A model generated the notes under the pieces. It made no database searches and was not told the DNA's origin. It saw nothing but the letters and a program-made list of their open reading frames with translations. 12,004 bases of DNA from Paenalcaligenes sp035302345 (GTDB lineage: Bacteria > Pseudomonadota > Gammaproteobacteria > Burkholderiales > Burkholderiaceae_B), in the NCBI GenBank assembly GCA_035302345.1, contig DATGSS010000044.1, positions 1 through 12,004 on the forward strand, given 5' to 3'. Each line of letters starts with the position of its first letter. Within the stretch, counting starts at the first letter, position 1. This document shows positions 5,804-12,004 of the stretch, in pieces. The translations under genes and the position numbers were made by a program.

Positions 5804-7215
5804 GCGTCGTCAGGTGTAGGGGTGGATTGTTCTTGTTCTGTAGGGATGACTTCTAGGGTTTGCTCGGTAGGCTGGGTTTCTAGTAATTGATTAATCGCCC
5901 AGAGGTCATCATCAGTTAGGGTGCCGGCTGCATATTTTAGTTGTAAGCTATTTAGCAGTACACGGTATCGCGCATTAAAAAGGCTGCGGCGGGTCTCGTA
6001 AAACTGCTGCTGAGCATTAAGCACATCTACTAACGTGCGCACCCCTACTTGGTAGGCCAATTGGTTGGCTTCTAAAGCTGACTGACTGGACTTTTTAGCT
6101 TCTTCGAGTGAGCGCACCTCGAGCAATCCAGAGGTCACCCCGGAAAAATATCGTTGTGCTGCTTCGACTGCAGCGCGGCGGGCGTTTTCACGCTCAAAGT
6201 GGCGTTGCCGCAAACGTTCGCTTTCTTCTTGGACCTTGGCTGAGATCTCGCCGCCGGTAAAGATGGGGATACTCAGTTCGATACTGATACTGCTGTCCAT
6301 AGAGCGGGGTGAACGGCGTTCGGTAAAGGCATTGTTGCGATGCTGGCTGCCAGTTCGGGCCTGTAGCTGCACAGTAGGATCGTGGCGGCTTTTGCTGGAT
6401 TCCAAATATTGTTGTTGAGCTTGTAAGGCCAGATCGGCTCGGGTGACTGCTAGATTATGCTCACCCGCCTGAGTTTGCCATTGATTAGGGTCATCTGGTT
6501 CGGGGGCGGGCAAGTGGGCATCGGTCCTGAGTGTGGCCAGATCTTGGGAGGGCTGGCCAATCATGCGCTCTAGAGCGTAAAATTGTTGTCGCAGCGTGTC
6601 CTCTGCAGTCACGATTTGGGCACGCAATAAATCTAGCCGAGATTGCGCCTCTTGGGCATCGGTAATGGTTGCGCTGCCCAATTCAAACGCCCGTAGGGCA
6701 GCTTGGTGTTGCTTTTCCGTGGCTTTTAGCTGCGCACGCAGTGAATGCAGGGTGTCTTGAGCATTGAGGGTATCAAAATACGTCTGGCTGAGCCGTAGCA
6801 TGAGCTCGGCGCGCGCGTTTTCCTCGTCTACTACGGCCATCGCTGCCAGATATTGGGCATGCTCGTACAGGCGTAGATTTTGACGATCAAACAGGGGTTG
6901 TGTCAGGGTAAAGGCCCAGAGATTATTATGGCTGCTATGTGCATTGCCAAAATCTTTGGCGTTGCGCCGATCGTGGTGGTCTACCCCAGCACTGGCATGA
7001 ATATGGGGCAAGAGTTGTGCGCGTGCCTGGCCAATCAGGTGTTGATCGGCAGCACTACTGGCCTGGGCAGTTGCATAGATGGGGTCGCGCTCTTGGGCGA
7101 AACGCCAAGCGGTCCATAAATCAAGGGCCTGAGCTGTGGCTGCAAAGAGGCAAAGCACCCCCCCGAGCAGCATCATCATCACATAGATGTGACCCTGCTC
7201 TCGTTGCACCGTCAT
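5764..7215 (-). CDS. tolC: TolC-family outer-membrane channel protein
   Basis: A 483-residue outer membrane efflux protein. TolC trimers form a tunnel across the outer membrane and periplasm for type I secretion and drug efflux. A signal peptide covers about 1-30 (MMMLLGGVLCLFAATAQA, cleavage before LDL). Two homologous halves follow, about 34-222 and 252-445. Each has long alanine/glutamine-rich helices, beta-strand segments (LWAFTLTQPLFD; SISIELSIPIFTGGE) and the repeated helix turn, LGSATITDAQEAQ (179-191) and VGVRTLVDVLNAQQ (390-403). A Pro/Thr/Gln-rich tail of about 38 residues (446-483) is not part of the fold. The ATG overlaps the stop of the upstream pcm-like gene as ATGA, so translation is probably coupled. 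No Shine-Dalgarno is visible, and Met13-15 are alternative starts. Family identity is firm; which transporter it serves cannot be told. Confidence 0.92.
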   Translation of the reverse strand: MTVQREQGHIYVMMMLLGGVLCLFAATAQALDLWTAWRFAQERDPIYATAQASSAADQHLIGQARAQLLPHIHASAGVDHHDRRNAKDFGNAHSSHNNLWAFTLTQPLFDRQNLRLYEHAQYLAAMAVVDEENARAELMLRLSQTYFDTLNAQDTLHSLRAQLKATEKQHQAALRAFELGSATITDAQEAQSRLDLLRAQIVTAEDTLRQQFYALERMIGQPSQDLATLRTDAHLPAPEPDDPNQWQTQAGEHNLAVTRADLALQAQQQYLESSKSRHDPTVQLQARTGSQHRNNAFTERRSPRSMDSSISIELSIPIFTGGEISAKVQEESERLRQRHFERENARRAAVEAAQRYFSGVTSGLLEVRSLEEAKKSSQSALEANQLAYQVGVRTLVDVLNAQQQFYETRRSLFNARYRVLLNSLQLKYAAGTLTDDDLWAINQLLETQPTEQTLEVIPTEQEQSTPTPDDATAPITQPPILQR

Positions 7216-7898
7216 AGGGCAAAATTAAAGCTAGAGACACGAGTGCCCCGTAGCGGTTTGATTACCGTATCAAAAAGGGGTGTGGTCTCGAAGCTAGCAG
7301 CACTGGTACGGGTGATCCGCAGTACGGTCATCACAGGGTGCTGACCCACAGCGGCGACCAAACGGCCCCCGATGCTCAGTTGGTATTTAAGCGCATCAGG
7401 AACGACGGGGACTGAACCAGTCAGTAAAATAGCGTCAAACTCGGTAGTGCCCCAGCCTGCATGGGCATCGCCTGTTTCAACCTTGACGTTGGTGATGTCG
7501 TTATTTTCGAGGTTTGCCATCGCGAAAGTGGCCAGCGTGCGATTGATTTCTACTGAGGTTACCTGCTGTGCCAAAAAGCTCAGCAACGCTGCTTGGTAGC
7601 CAGAGCCTGTCCCGATCTCGAGTACGGCATCAGTAGGTTTGAGTTGTAGCTCTTGAGTAAAACGTGCCTCGATAGTTGGGCGCAACATGGTTTCGTTGGT
7701 ATCTATCGAGTCGATGATCAAAGGCAGCTCGGTGTCGGAAAAGGCCATTGACTCCATACCGGCAGGCACAAAGAGCTCGCGCTGAACATCAAATAGGGTT
7801 TGTAATACTTGTTCGTCCTCTACGTGCCAAGGCCGTATTTGTTGCTCGACCATGTTGTAACGAGCGCGTTCTACACTGGATAGTGAGTGAATGTTCAT
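7212..7898 (-). CDS. pcm: PIMT-like (protein-L-isoaspartate O-methyltransferase family) SAM methyltransferase
   Basis: A 228-residue class I methyltransferase similar to Pcm (E. coli 208 residues), the enzyme that methylates isoaspartyl residues in damaged proteins. The SAM-binding motif LEIGTGSGYQAALLS (93-107) and SVEINR (115-120), then ETGDAHAGWG (141-150) and FDAILLTGSVPVVP (154-167), follow the family order. The N-terminal MVEQQIRPWHVEDEQVLQ is typical of the betaproteobacterial group. The loop normally reading like GxTISQP is here NETMLRPT (68-75), so isoaspartyl activity is less certain than the family name suggests. The frame runs open to 8000, but the ATG at 7898 has a GGGA eight bases or so upstream and gives the expected length. 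It is the first gene of a two-gene unit with the tolC-like gene, sharing ATGA. Confidence 0.85.
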   Translation of the reverse strand: MNIHSLSSVERARYNMVEQQIRPWHVEDEQVLQTLFDVQRELFVPAGMESMAFSDTELPLIIDSIDTNETMLRPTIEARFTQELQLKPTDAVLEIGTGSGYQAALLSFLAQQVTSVEINRTLATFAMANLENNDITNVKVETGDAHAGWGTTEFDAILLTGSVPVVPDALKYQLSIGGRLVAAVGQHPVMTVLRITRTSAASFETTPLFDTVIKPLRGTRVSSFNFAL

Positions 7899-8041
7899 AC
7901 CATTCCCGCAAAAAACAAAAAACGAGTAAAAAAAGCCAATGGTTGGATAGCTAAATCTAGCCGCACGGCAATTGTTATCAGATGTGCCGAATAACGGCAT
8001 TCATGATTGTAAAGTATTTTATAGATACATTATAGAGTATC
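7899..8041 (-). other. mtnN-to-pcm intergenic region with hairpins and a T-rich leader
   Basis: Reading the minus strand after the mtnN stop, a hairpin TGCCG-5-CGGCA (7999-7985) comes first, without a T-run. Next is a possible weak terminator: CCAA-CCA-TTGG followed by C and seven T (about 7946-7928). A T-rich leader then runs to the pcm start. A candidate promoter for pcm, TTGCCG-16-TATCCA, is readable between the two hairpins but is weak. The region therefore probably separates the thiG-thiD-mtnN unit from the pcm-tolC unit. Confidence 0.35.
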
Positions 8042-8746
8042 TCACGAACGGAACATTGCCTTGAGCAGCACGGATGAGTTTTTAACAGCGATAGGTAAAA
8101 ACTCAGCGAAATCCATATGCGCACCACTGTTGGCATTGTCTGATAGTGACCGAATGCATGCAAAAGGGCGTTCATTAAGTGCGCATACCTGAGCAATGCT
8201 GGCACTTTCCATTTCACAGGCTAATGCTTGGAAGTGTGTGTGGATCGCTCGTGCGCGCTCAGGATCGGCGATAAATTGATCTCCAGTAGCGATGCGCCCT
8301 ACTTTGACCTGTCGGTCATCTAGCTGTTGAGCTGCTTGGATGACTTGTTGGCGCAAGGCCATATCAGTCGGGAAATCAAAGTATGTGCAGCGATAGATTT
8401 GCCCCAGCGGTAGACCCAAAGGGCGTACGTCCATATCGTGCTGAATCAAAGTGTCAGCAATGACCACATCCCCGGGCTTTAGCTCGGGGTCTAATCCACC
8501 GGCAATACCAATATTGATGACGCGGTCAACCCCAAACTTAGAGATTAATATTTGGGTGCAAAGGGCTGCATTGACCTTGCCAACGCCACACACTACAGCA
8601 ACCACGGGCTTGCCAAAGAAAAGCCCGCGGTGAAATTCTAGGCTAGCCAAATGCTGGGATTCACGTTGTTCAAGATGCTGCAAAATGATGGACAGCTCTT
8701 CGTCCATCGCGACAATCACGCCAGTCAGAGGAGTGGAATTAATCAT
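8042..8746 (-). CDS. mtnN: 5'-methylthioadenosine/S-adenosylhomocysteine nucleosidase
   Basis: A 234-residue nucleosidase (E. coli MtnN/Pfs 232) that hydrolyses methylthioadenosine, S-adenosylhomocysteine and 5'-deoxyadenosine, feeding methionine and adenine salvage and relieving product inhibition of SAM enzymes. The catalytic acid is E17 in AMDEE (13-17). The nucleoside pocket motif CGVGKVNAAL is at 53-62, NIGIAGGL at 78-85, the ribose-binding glutamate E180 in CEMES, and the proton-donating D203 in SLSDNA. The start is the ATG at 8746: the frame extends to 8800, but this ATG matches the family N-terminus. It overlaps the thiD stop as ATGATTAA (8 bases) and has no clear Shine-Dalgarno, implying translational coupling to thiD. 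It is last in the thiG-thiD-mtnN unit. Confidence 0.95.
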   Translation of the reverse strand: MINSTPLTGVIVAMDEELSIILQHLEQRESQHLASLEFHRGLFFGKPVVAVVCGVGKVNAALCTQILISKFGVDRVINIGIAGGLDPELKPGDVVIADTLIQHDMDVRPLGLPLGQIYRCTYFDFPTDMALRQQVIQAAQQLDDRQVKVGRIATGDQFIADPERARAIHTHFQALACEMESASIAQVCALNERPFACIRSLSDNANSGAHMDFAEFLPIAVKNSSVLLKAMFRS

Positions 8747-9566
8747 GGCGGGGTGGCCACCAGGCGTGAAAGTGATGGACAGGTCCATGCCCGTGACCAA
8801 TTTTTAGTTCATCGGCACGTGCGATGGCCTTGTATAAATATTCTTTGGCTGCGCGCGCTGCTTGGGCTGCATCATCGTATTGAGGTAACAAGGCTGCCAA
8901 TGCGGCTGACAGAGTGCATCCTGTGCCGTGAGTGTGCGGGGTTTGAATCCGCGTTGCTGGCATTTCATGCATTTCGTCCCCATCGAAGAACAGATCAATG
9001 CAGTCGGAGCCGGGCAAATGTCCACCTTTGAGGAATACCCAGCGTTGGCCGTCGTCACTCATGAGGCGGCGCAGTTTTTCTGCTTGTTGATACATTTCGC
9101 GCACATTTTCAGCTGGACGCCCATCGATGAGCACAGCGGCCTCGGGTAAATTAGGGGTAATCACCGTGCACATGGGGATGAGACCCTCTAGCAACGCCTC
9201 GGTAGCAGGCCTTTCTAATAAATGATCGCCACTTTTGGCAACCATGACCGGATCAAGCACCAAGTGGGACAAAGGCCATCGTGATAAGGCATCAACGACC
9301 GCCAAGATAACAGGGCGCTGACCCAACATGCCGATTTTGGCGGCGTCGATCCGTACATCTGCAAATAACGTATCAATTTGCTTTTCAATAAAAGCGGGAT
9401 CGACAGGATAAATTTCGGTCACTGCCTGGGTGTTTTGGGCAGTCAAAGCAGCAATAATGCCATTGGCGTATGCGCCTAATGCACTCATGGCTTTGACATC
9501 AGCTAGCACACCGGCGCCACCAGAGGGATCTACCCCCGCAATAGAAACAACACTAGGAATACTCAT
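8739..9566 (-). CDS. thiD: Hydroxymethylpyrimidine/phosphomethylpyrimidine kinase ThiD
   Basis: A 275-residue ribokinase-fold enzyme that phosphorylates HMP-phosphate to HMP-pyrophosphate, the pyrimidine half of thiamine. The N-terminus IAGVDPSGGAGVLADVKAM (9-27) is the family substrate-binding start. KIGMLG is at 77-82, DPVMVAKSG at 105-113, the TPN motif at 137-139, and the anion hole with catalytic cysteine, HGTGCTLSAALAALL, at 213-227 (GTGC 214-217). The His-rich C-terminus GHGHGPVHHFH is common in proteobacterial ThiD. The start codon overlaps the thiG stop as ATGA, and the stop overlaps the mtnN start. No ThiE domain is fused, so thiamine phosphate synthase must be encoded elsewhere. 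Confidence 0.96.
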   Translation of the reverse strand: MSIPSVVSIAGVDPSGGAGVLADVKAMSALGAYANGIIAALTAQNTQAVTEIYPVDPAFIEKQIDTLFADVRIDAAKIGMLGQRPVILAVVDALSRWPLSHLVLDPVMVAKSGDHLLERPATEALLEGLIPMCTVITPNLPEAAVLIDGRPAENVREMYQQAEKLRRLMSDDGQRWVFLKGGHLPGSDCIDLFFDGDEMHEMPATRIQTPHTHGTGCTLSAALAALLPQYDDAAQAARAAKEYLYKAIARADELKIGHGHGPVHHFHAWWPPRHD

Positions 9567-10387
9567 GATTTAGAAAAAGAGGAATGAGGTTCAATAAGAC
9601 CTTGGGTGGGTGAGCTGGGATCGGCATCATAATAACGTCTGGGGATGCGTCCTGCTAAGTATGCTTGGCGCCCTGCGCGAACACCATCGCGCATGGCCTG
9701 AGCCATCAAAATAGGATCGTTAGCTTCGGCGATGGCGGTATTCATGAGCACCCCATCACAGCCTAATTCCATTGCAATGGCAGCATCCGAGGCAGTGCCT
9801 ACCCCAGCATCAACCAGTACAGGTACAGAGGCTTGATCAATAATCAAGCGTAGATTCCAGGGGTTTAAGATTCCCATCCCCGAACCAATCAAAGAGGCCA
9901 AAGGCATGACTGCTACGCAACCAATGTCCTCGAGCATTTTGCATTGAACGGGGTCGTCTGCACAGTAAACCATGACCTTGAAACCCTCGGCCACAAGTTG
10001 TTTGGCAGCTTTGAGGGTTTCAGGCATGTTGGGAAAGAGGTTTTGCGCATCGCCCAAGACCTCGAGCTTGACCAGGTCATGGCCATCGAGCAACTCACGG
10101 GCTAAACGCAGCGTTCGAACGGCGTCTTGGGCCGTGTAGCAACCTGCCGTATTAGGCAGGAGCGTGTATTGTTTAGGTGAAACGACATCCAGTAAATTAG
10201 GCTCATCAGGTGTTTGGCCAATATTGGTGCGGCGAATCGCAACAGTAATAATTTCGGCCTCGCTGGCCTCAATGGCTTGCTGGGTTTCCTGCAAGGAAGC
10301 GTACTTTCCTGTTCCTACCATTAGCCGAGAACGATAGGTTTTGCCGGCAATAGTAAGCGGATCGCTAAGGGAAGAGGTAGCAGACAT
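9563..10387 (-). CDS. thiG: Thiazole synthase ThiG
   Basis: A 274-residue TIM-barrel enzyme that builds the thiazole phosphate of thiamine from deoxyxylulose phosphate, dehydroglycine and the ThiS thiocarboxylate. Visible family motifs are SRLMVGTGKY near the N-terminus, VAIRRTN (50s), the Schiff-base lysine K107 in LVKLEVLGD, VMPLASLIGSGMGILNP (about 160-176) and DAGVGTASDAAIAMELGCDGV. The frame continues eight codons upstream to a TTG, but the ATG at 10387 is the better start; its Shine-Dalgarno is weak. It heads the thiG-thiD-mtnN unit with an ATGA overlap to thiD. ThiS, ThiF, ThiC and the glycine- or tyrosine-oxidising partner are not in the window. I searched the leader by eye for the TPP riboswitch THI-box and saw none. 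Confidence 0.96.
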   Translation of the reverse strand: MSATSSLSDPLTIAGKTYRSRLMVGTGKYASLQETQQAIEASEAEIITVAIRRTNIGQTPDEPNLLDVVSPKQYTLLPNTAGCYTAQDAVRTLRLARELLDGHDLVKLEVLGDAQNLFPNMPETLKAAKQLVAEGFKVMVYCADDPVQCKMLEDIGCVAVMPLASLIGSGMGILNPWNLRLIIDQASVPVLVDAGVGTASDAAIAMELGCDGVLMNTAIAEANDPILMAQAMRDGVRAGRQAYLAGRIPRRYYDADPSSPTQGLIEPHSSFSKS

Positions 10388-10469
10388 ATTTGCTGTGCTT
10401 GTAAATACCAAGGTAAATGGATAAGACCAACTAAGCTTAGGATCATAAACTAAAATAGTCGTTTTGCAC

Positions 10470-10475
10470 TATAAT
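10470..10475 (+). promoter_or_regulatory. Candidate -10 element upstream of the DUF3460 gene
   Basis: TATAAT is a perfect sigma70 -10 match. There is no good -35 hexamer at 16-18 bases upstream and no extended TG, so the assignment rests on the -10 alone. It would give a leader of about 95 bases that contains the 10514-10531 hairpin. Confidence 0.35.
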
Positions 10476-10513
10476 TGCTAAATCTAACCGTGCAGAAGAT
10501 CAGCGTGTATGGA

Positions 10514-10531
10514 AATGCAGCCTACTGCATT
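10514..10531 (+). promoter_or_regulatory. Perfect stem-loop in the DUF3460 leader
   Basis: AATGCAG-CCTA-CTGCATT is a perfect 7-base stem with a 4-base loop. A T-rich stretch (about 10546-10553) follows only after 14 bases, so it is not a standard terminator. As a palindrome in a divergent promoter region it could equally be a regulator's DNA site. Confidence 0.45.
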
Positions 10532-10578
10532 GTGACAGGTACGTATATTTTTTAGCGATTGAATTTCAAAAGGTGCTT

Positions 10579-10776
10579 ATGTCCAAAGGCTACGAATCCG
10601 AAATTACCGAGTTTTTAAAAAACTATAAACAGCAGCATCCCGATACCGAACAGCGTCAACGCGAAGGACGGGCGCGGTTATGGGATAAGTACATTGACCC
10701 CGAGCTCCAAGAGGACTTTAAAGCGGCCAAGGTACCCCAACAGCCCTACGTTTACTATGAAAACGAATCAGAATAA
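10579..10776 (+). CDS. DUF3460 family small protein
   Basis: A 65-residue soluble protein of unknown function, starting at an ATG with AAAGG six to ten bases upstream; an in-frame GTG at 10573 would add two residues. The pattern YESEITEFLKNYKQQHP, then RQREGRARLWDK and PQQPYVYYE, is the DUF3460 pattern found in Burkholderiales, where the gene sits in front of scpA and panC. It is highly charged, with no signal peptide, membrane segment or cysteine, so it is expected in the cytoplasm. An N-terminal helix and a basic central RQREGRAR segment are visible. Co-location with scpA hints at, but does not show, a chromosome-related role. Confidence 0.85.
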   Translation: MSKGYESEITEFLKNYKQQHPDTEQRQREGRARLWDKYIDPELQEDFKAAKVPQQPYVYYENESE

Positions 10777-10790
10777 ATTTGTTCGTGTTA

Positions 10791-10829
10791 CCCCTCACTA
10801 AGGGGCGGCTGATAACCTCATGACCGAGG
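10791..10829 (+). promoter_or_regulatory. Two small hairpins around the scpA translation start
   Basis: CCCCT (10791-10795) pairs with AGGGG (10801-10805), the purine-rich stretch that would serve as Shine-Dalgarno, 14 bases before the ATG. CCTC (10816-10819) pairs with GAGG (10826-10829), with the start codon in the six-base loop. Together they could lower or regulate scpA initiation. The helices are short and the idea is inferential. The first hairpin lacks a T-run and is not a terminator. Confidence 0.3.
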
Positions 10830-11659
10830 CATCTACATCAACTACCTCTGCCATTCAGGATGAATCGACAGGGCAGGTGTACGCGCGTTTATATGGCGAG
10901 CCCTTATTTTCTATTCCCCAAGAGCTATACATACCTCCGGATGCCCTGGAGGTTTTTTTAGAGGCTTTTGAGGGGCCCCTAGATCTTCTGCTTTATTTAA
11001 TCCGTAAACAAAACTTCGATGTGCTGGATATTCCAATGGCTCTACTAACCGAGCAATACCTGGGGTACGTTCGGGGTTTAGAGCACAGTAGTTTTGAATT
11101 GGCGGGTGAATACCTCTTGATGGCAGCGGTCTTGATTGAAATTAAATCACGCATGCTTTTGCCTGTGCCCAAAAGCGCTGCCGACGAGGACGAAGAAGAC
11201 CCTCGCGCCGAGCTTTTGCGCCGTTTGCTCGAATATGAACAAATTAAACAAGGGGCTGAGCAGCTGGATGAACAAGAATGGCGAGGACGCGATTTTTGGC
11301 GCCCTTTAGTAGATGCTGACATCGAAGTAGAACAGGTCCTGCCTGACGTGGATCCCGAGGATTTAATTGCTGCCTGGCGCGGGATTCTCAAACGCGCCAA
11401 GCTGCACCAAGAGCACGCCGTTATTCGCGAAACGCTTTCTGTACGGGATCACATGAGCCAGATACTCAGGCGTTTGCAGCGGCAAAACGTACTGCTTTTT
11501 ACCGAATTGTTCGAAGAGCATTTAGCACAGGATGATCCATCTGCTATCGTGGTGGTGCATTTCTTGGCTATTCTTGAGCTTGCTCGTGAAGCCCTGATTC
11601 AGGTGACTCAGACCGAGCCTTATGCGCCTATTTATGTGCGTTTGTCCTATGTGGACTGA
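10820..11659 (+). CDS. scpA: Segregation and condensation protein ScpA
   Basis: A 279-residue kleisin that bridges the SMC dimer and, with ScpB, forms the condensin-like complex organising and segregating the chromosome. The N-terminal signature FEGPLDLLLYLIRKQNFDVLDIP (starting at residue 50) is diagnostic. It is followed by EQYLGYV and the helix AGEYLLMAAVLIEIKSRMLLP (95-115, no cysteine) of the SMC-neck-binding domain. An acidic linker (121-130) and a helix LLRRLLEYEQIKQGAEQL come next. The C-terminal winged helix (about 205-278) ends VRLSYVD. A roughly 35-residue leader ahead of the conserved domain, including ARLYGEPLF, is usual in Burkholderiales. scpB is not in the window. It follows DUF3460 by 43 bases and precedes panC by 37, probably one transcript. 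Confidence 0.95.
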   Translation: MTEASTSTTSAIQDESTGQVYARLYGEPLFSIPQELYIPPDALEVFLEAFEGPLDLLLYLIRKQNFDVLDIPMALLTEQYLGYVRGLEHSSFELAGEYLLMAAVLIEIKSRMLLPVPKSAADEDEEDPRAELLRRLLEYEQIKQGAEQLDEQEWRGRDFWRPLVDADIEVEQVLPDVDPEDLIAAWRGILKRAKLHQEHAVIRETLSVRDHMSQILRRLQRQNVLLFTELFEEHLAQDDPSAIVVVHFLAILELAREALIQVTQTEPYAPIYVRLSYVD

Positions 11660-11696
11660 GGTTTGATTTTCTGTTTTTCCAGTTTGGAGTTTTGTA

Positions 11697-12004
11697 GTGA
11701 AAGTTGTGCACACCGTCCAAGAATTACGCGATCAATTACAAGGACAACTGCGTATCGCTTTTGTGCCGACGATGGGCAATTTACACGAAGCGCATTTGTC
11801 TTTAATGAAGATGGCGCGTCAGTATGGCGACCCTGTGGTGGCCAGTATTTTTGTAAATCCCTTACAGTTTGGTCCTAACGAAGATTTTGATCGCTATCCA
11901 CGCACATTGGCAGCAGACATAGAAAAACTCGAAGCAGAGCGTGACGTTTATGTGCTGTTTGCTCCGTCAGAGCGCGAGATGTACCCCGTGCCGCAAAACT
12001 TTCG
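11697..12004 (+). CDS. panC: Pantothenate synthetase PanC, 5' part (cut by window end)
   Basis: The first 102 codons of pantoate-beta-alanine ligase, which joins pantoate and beta-alanine with ATP to make pantothenate for coenzyme A. It begins at a GTG with GGAG seven bases upstream (11686-11689). The N-terminal KVVHTVQELRDQL, the nucleotide-binding PTMGNLHEAH (24-33), the substrate-binding FVNPLQFGPNEDFDRYPRTL, and VLFAPSEREMYP all match PanC in order. The HxGH-type motif reads HEAH (30-33), with alanine where the family nearly always has glycine. The frame is open to the last base, so the gene is truncated only by the window. It lies 37 bases after scpA, an order seen in other Burkholderiales. 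Confidence 0.95.
   Translation, partial: MKVVHTVQELRDQLQGQLRIAFVPTMGNLHEAHLSLMKMARQYGDPVVASIFVNPLQFGPNEDFDRYPRTLAADIEKLEAERDVYVLFAPSEREMYPVPQNF

Larger units (their letters stand above)
10388..10578. other. Divergent thiG/DUF3460 intergenic region
   Basis: This 191-base gap contains the start sites of both divergent units. On the plus strand a perfect -10 hexamer TATAAT lies at 10470-10475. It overlaps an inverted repeat ATAGT-8-ACTAT (10455-10472), a possible operator. A second, perfect hairpin lies at 10514-10531. The thiG side shows no TPP riboswitch elements and no strong promoter by eye. No small ORF with a good ribosome site was seen. Confidence 0.4.

Noticed and set aside
7901..7934. 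A-rich tract on the plus strand before the pcm-like gene as a sign of mobile DNA
   Set aside because: There are no target-site duplications, terminal inverted repeats or recombinase remnants; it reads as the T-rich leader of pcm.
7899..8000. N-terminal extension of the pcm-like gene to 8000
   Set aside because: The added 34 residues are hydrophobic and unrelated to PIMT; the ATG at 7898 has a GGGA ribosome site and gives the expected start.
8747..8800. N-terminal extension of mtnN to 8800
   Set aside because: It overlaps the conserved end of thiD, and MtnN family alignment begins at the 8746 ATG.
8651..9031. Open frame on the plus strand across mtnN/thiD (126 residues)
   Set aside because: It is antisense to two firmly identified genes and has no recognisable domain or ribosome site.
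10388..10578. TPP riboswitch before thiG
   Set aside because: No CTGAGA-type THI-box or companion helices are visible on the minus strand.
10993..11400. Long open frame antisense to scpA (135 residues, Ser/Arg-rich)
   Set aside because: Composition is that of a codon-position shadow of scpA, with no ribosome site or family resemblance.

Overview
The window reads as a chromosomal housekeeping segment from a betaproteobacterium, most likely Burkholderiales and close to the Alcaligenaceae. This rests on three things: the protein families (DUF3460 next to scpA and panC, a stand-alone HldC-type heptose adenylyltransferase, a Tim44-like protein among ubi genes, the betaproteobacterial form of the PIMT-like methyltransferase), the close resemblance of PhoB, UbiE and PanC to proteobacterial sequences, and a base composition that looks close to 50% GC by eye, moderate for that order. 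Genus and species cannot be fixed from the sequence alone. I see no tRNA, rRNA, insertion sequence, phage gene or CRISPR array.

Layout. (1) Positions 1-762, minus strand: phoB (phosphate response regulator), followed by the first 15 codons of a probable phoR. (2) 1034-5733, plus strand: a ubiquinone block of ubiE, a Tim44-like membrane protein gene, ubiJ and ubiB, then a heptose adenylyltransferase gene overlapping the ubiB stop codon. A strong hairpin terminator lies inside this block, just before ubiJ. (3) 5764-7898, minus strand, convergent with block 2: a PIMT-like methyltransferase gene (pcm) whose stop overlaps the start of a TolC-type outer-membrane channel gene. (4) 8042-10387, minus strand: thiG, thiD and mtnN joined by 4- and 8-base overlaps, a compact operon for thiamine precursors and for clearing SAM-derived nucleosides. 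(5) 10579-12004, plus strand, divergent from thiG: a small DUF3460 gene, scpA (kleisin of the SMC-ScpAB complex) and the 5' part of panC (pantothenate synthesis).

How the genes fit together. UbiE methylates the quinone ring. UbiJ (SCP2 fold) and UbiB (atypical kinase/ATPase) are the lipid-handling accessory proteins of ubiquinone synthesis. The Tim44-like protein sits between them and is the best candidate here for an under-described partner. HldC feeds LPS inner-core heptose synthesis and TolC serves the same envelope, so the middle of the window is envelope- and membrane-oriented. MtnN next to thiG/thiD makes metabolic sense because radical-SAM thiamine steps release 5'-deoxyadenosine, which MtnN removes.

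No clearly novel multi-gene system is present. The items most worth a second look are the Tim44-like gene in the ubi locus, the terminator just before ubiJ, the 17-base degenerate tandem repeats over the tail-to-tail junction at 5724-5803, the HEAH version of the PanC HxGH motif, the non-canonical substrate loop of the PIMT-like protein, and several perfect hairpins in leaders.
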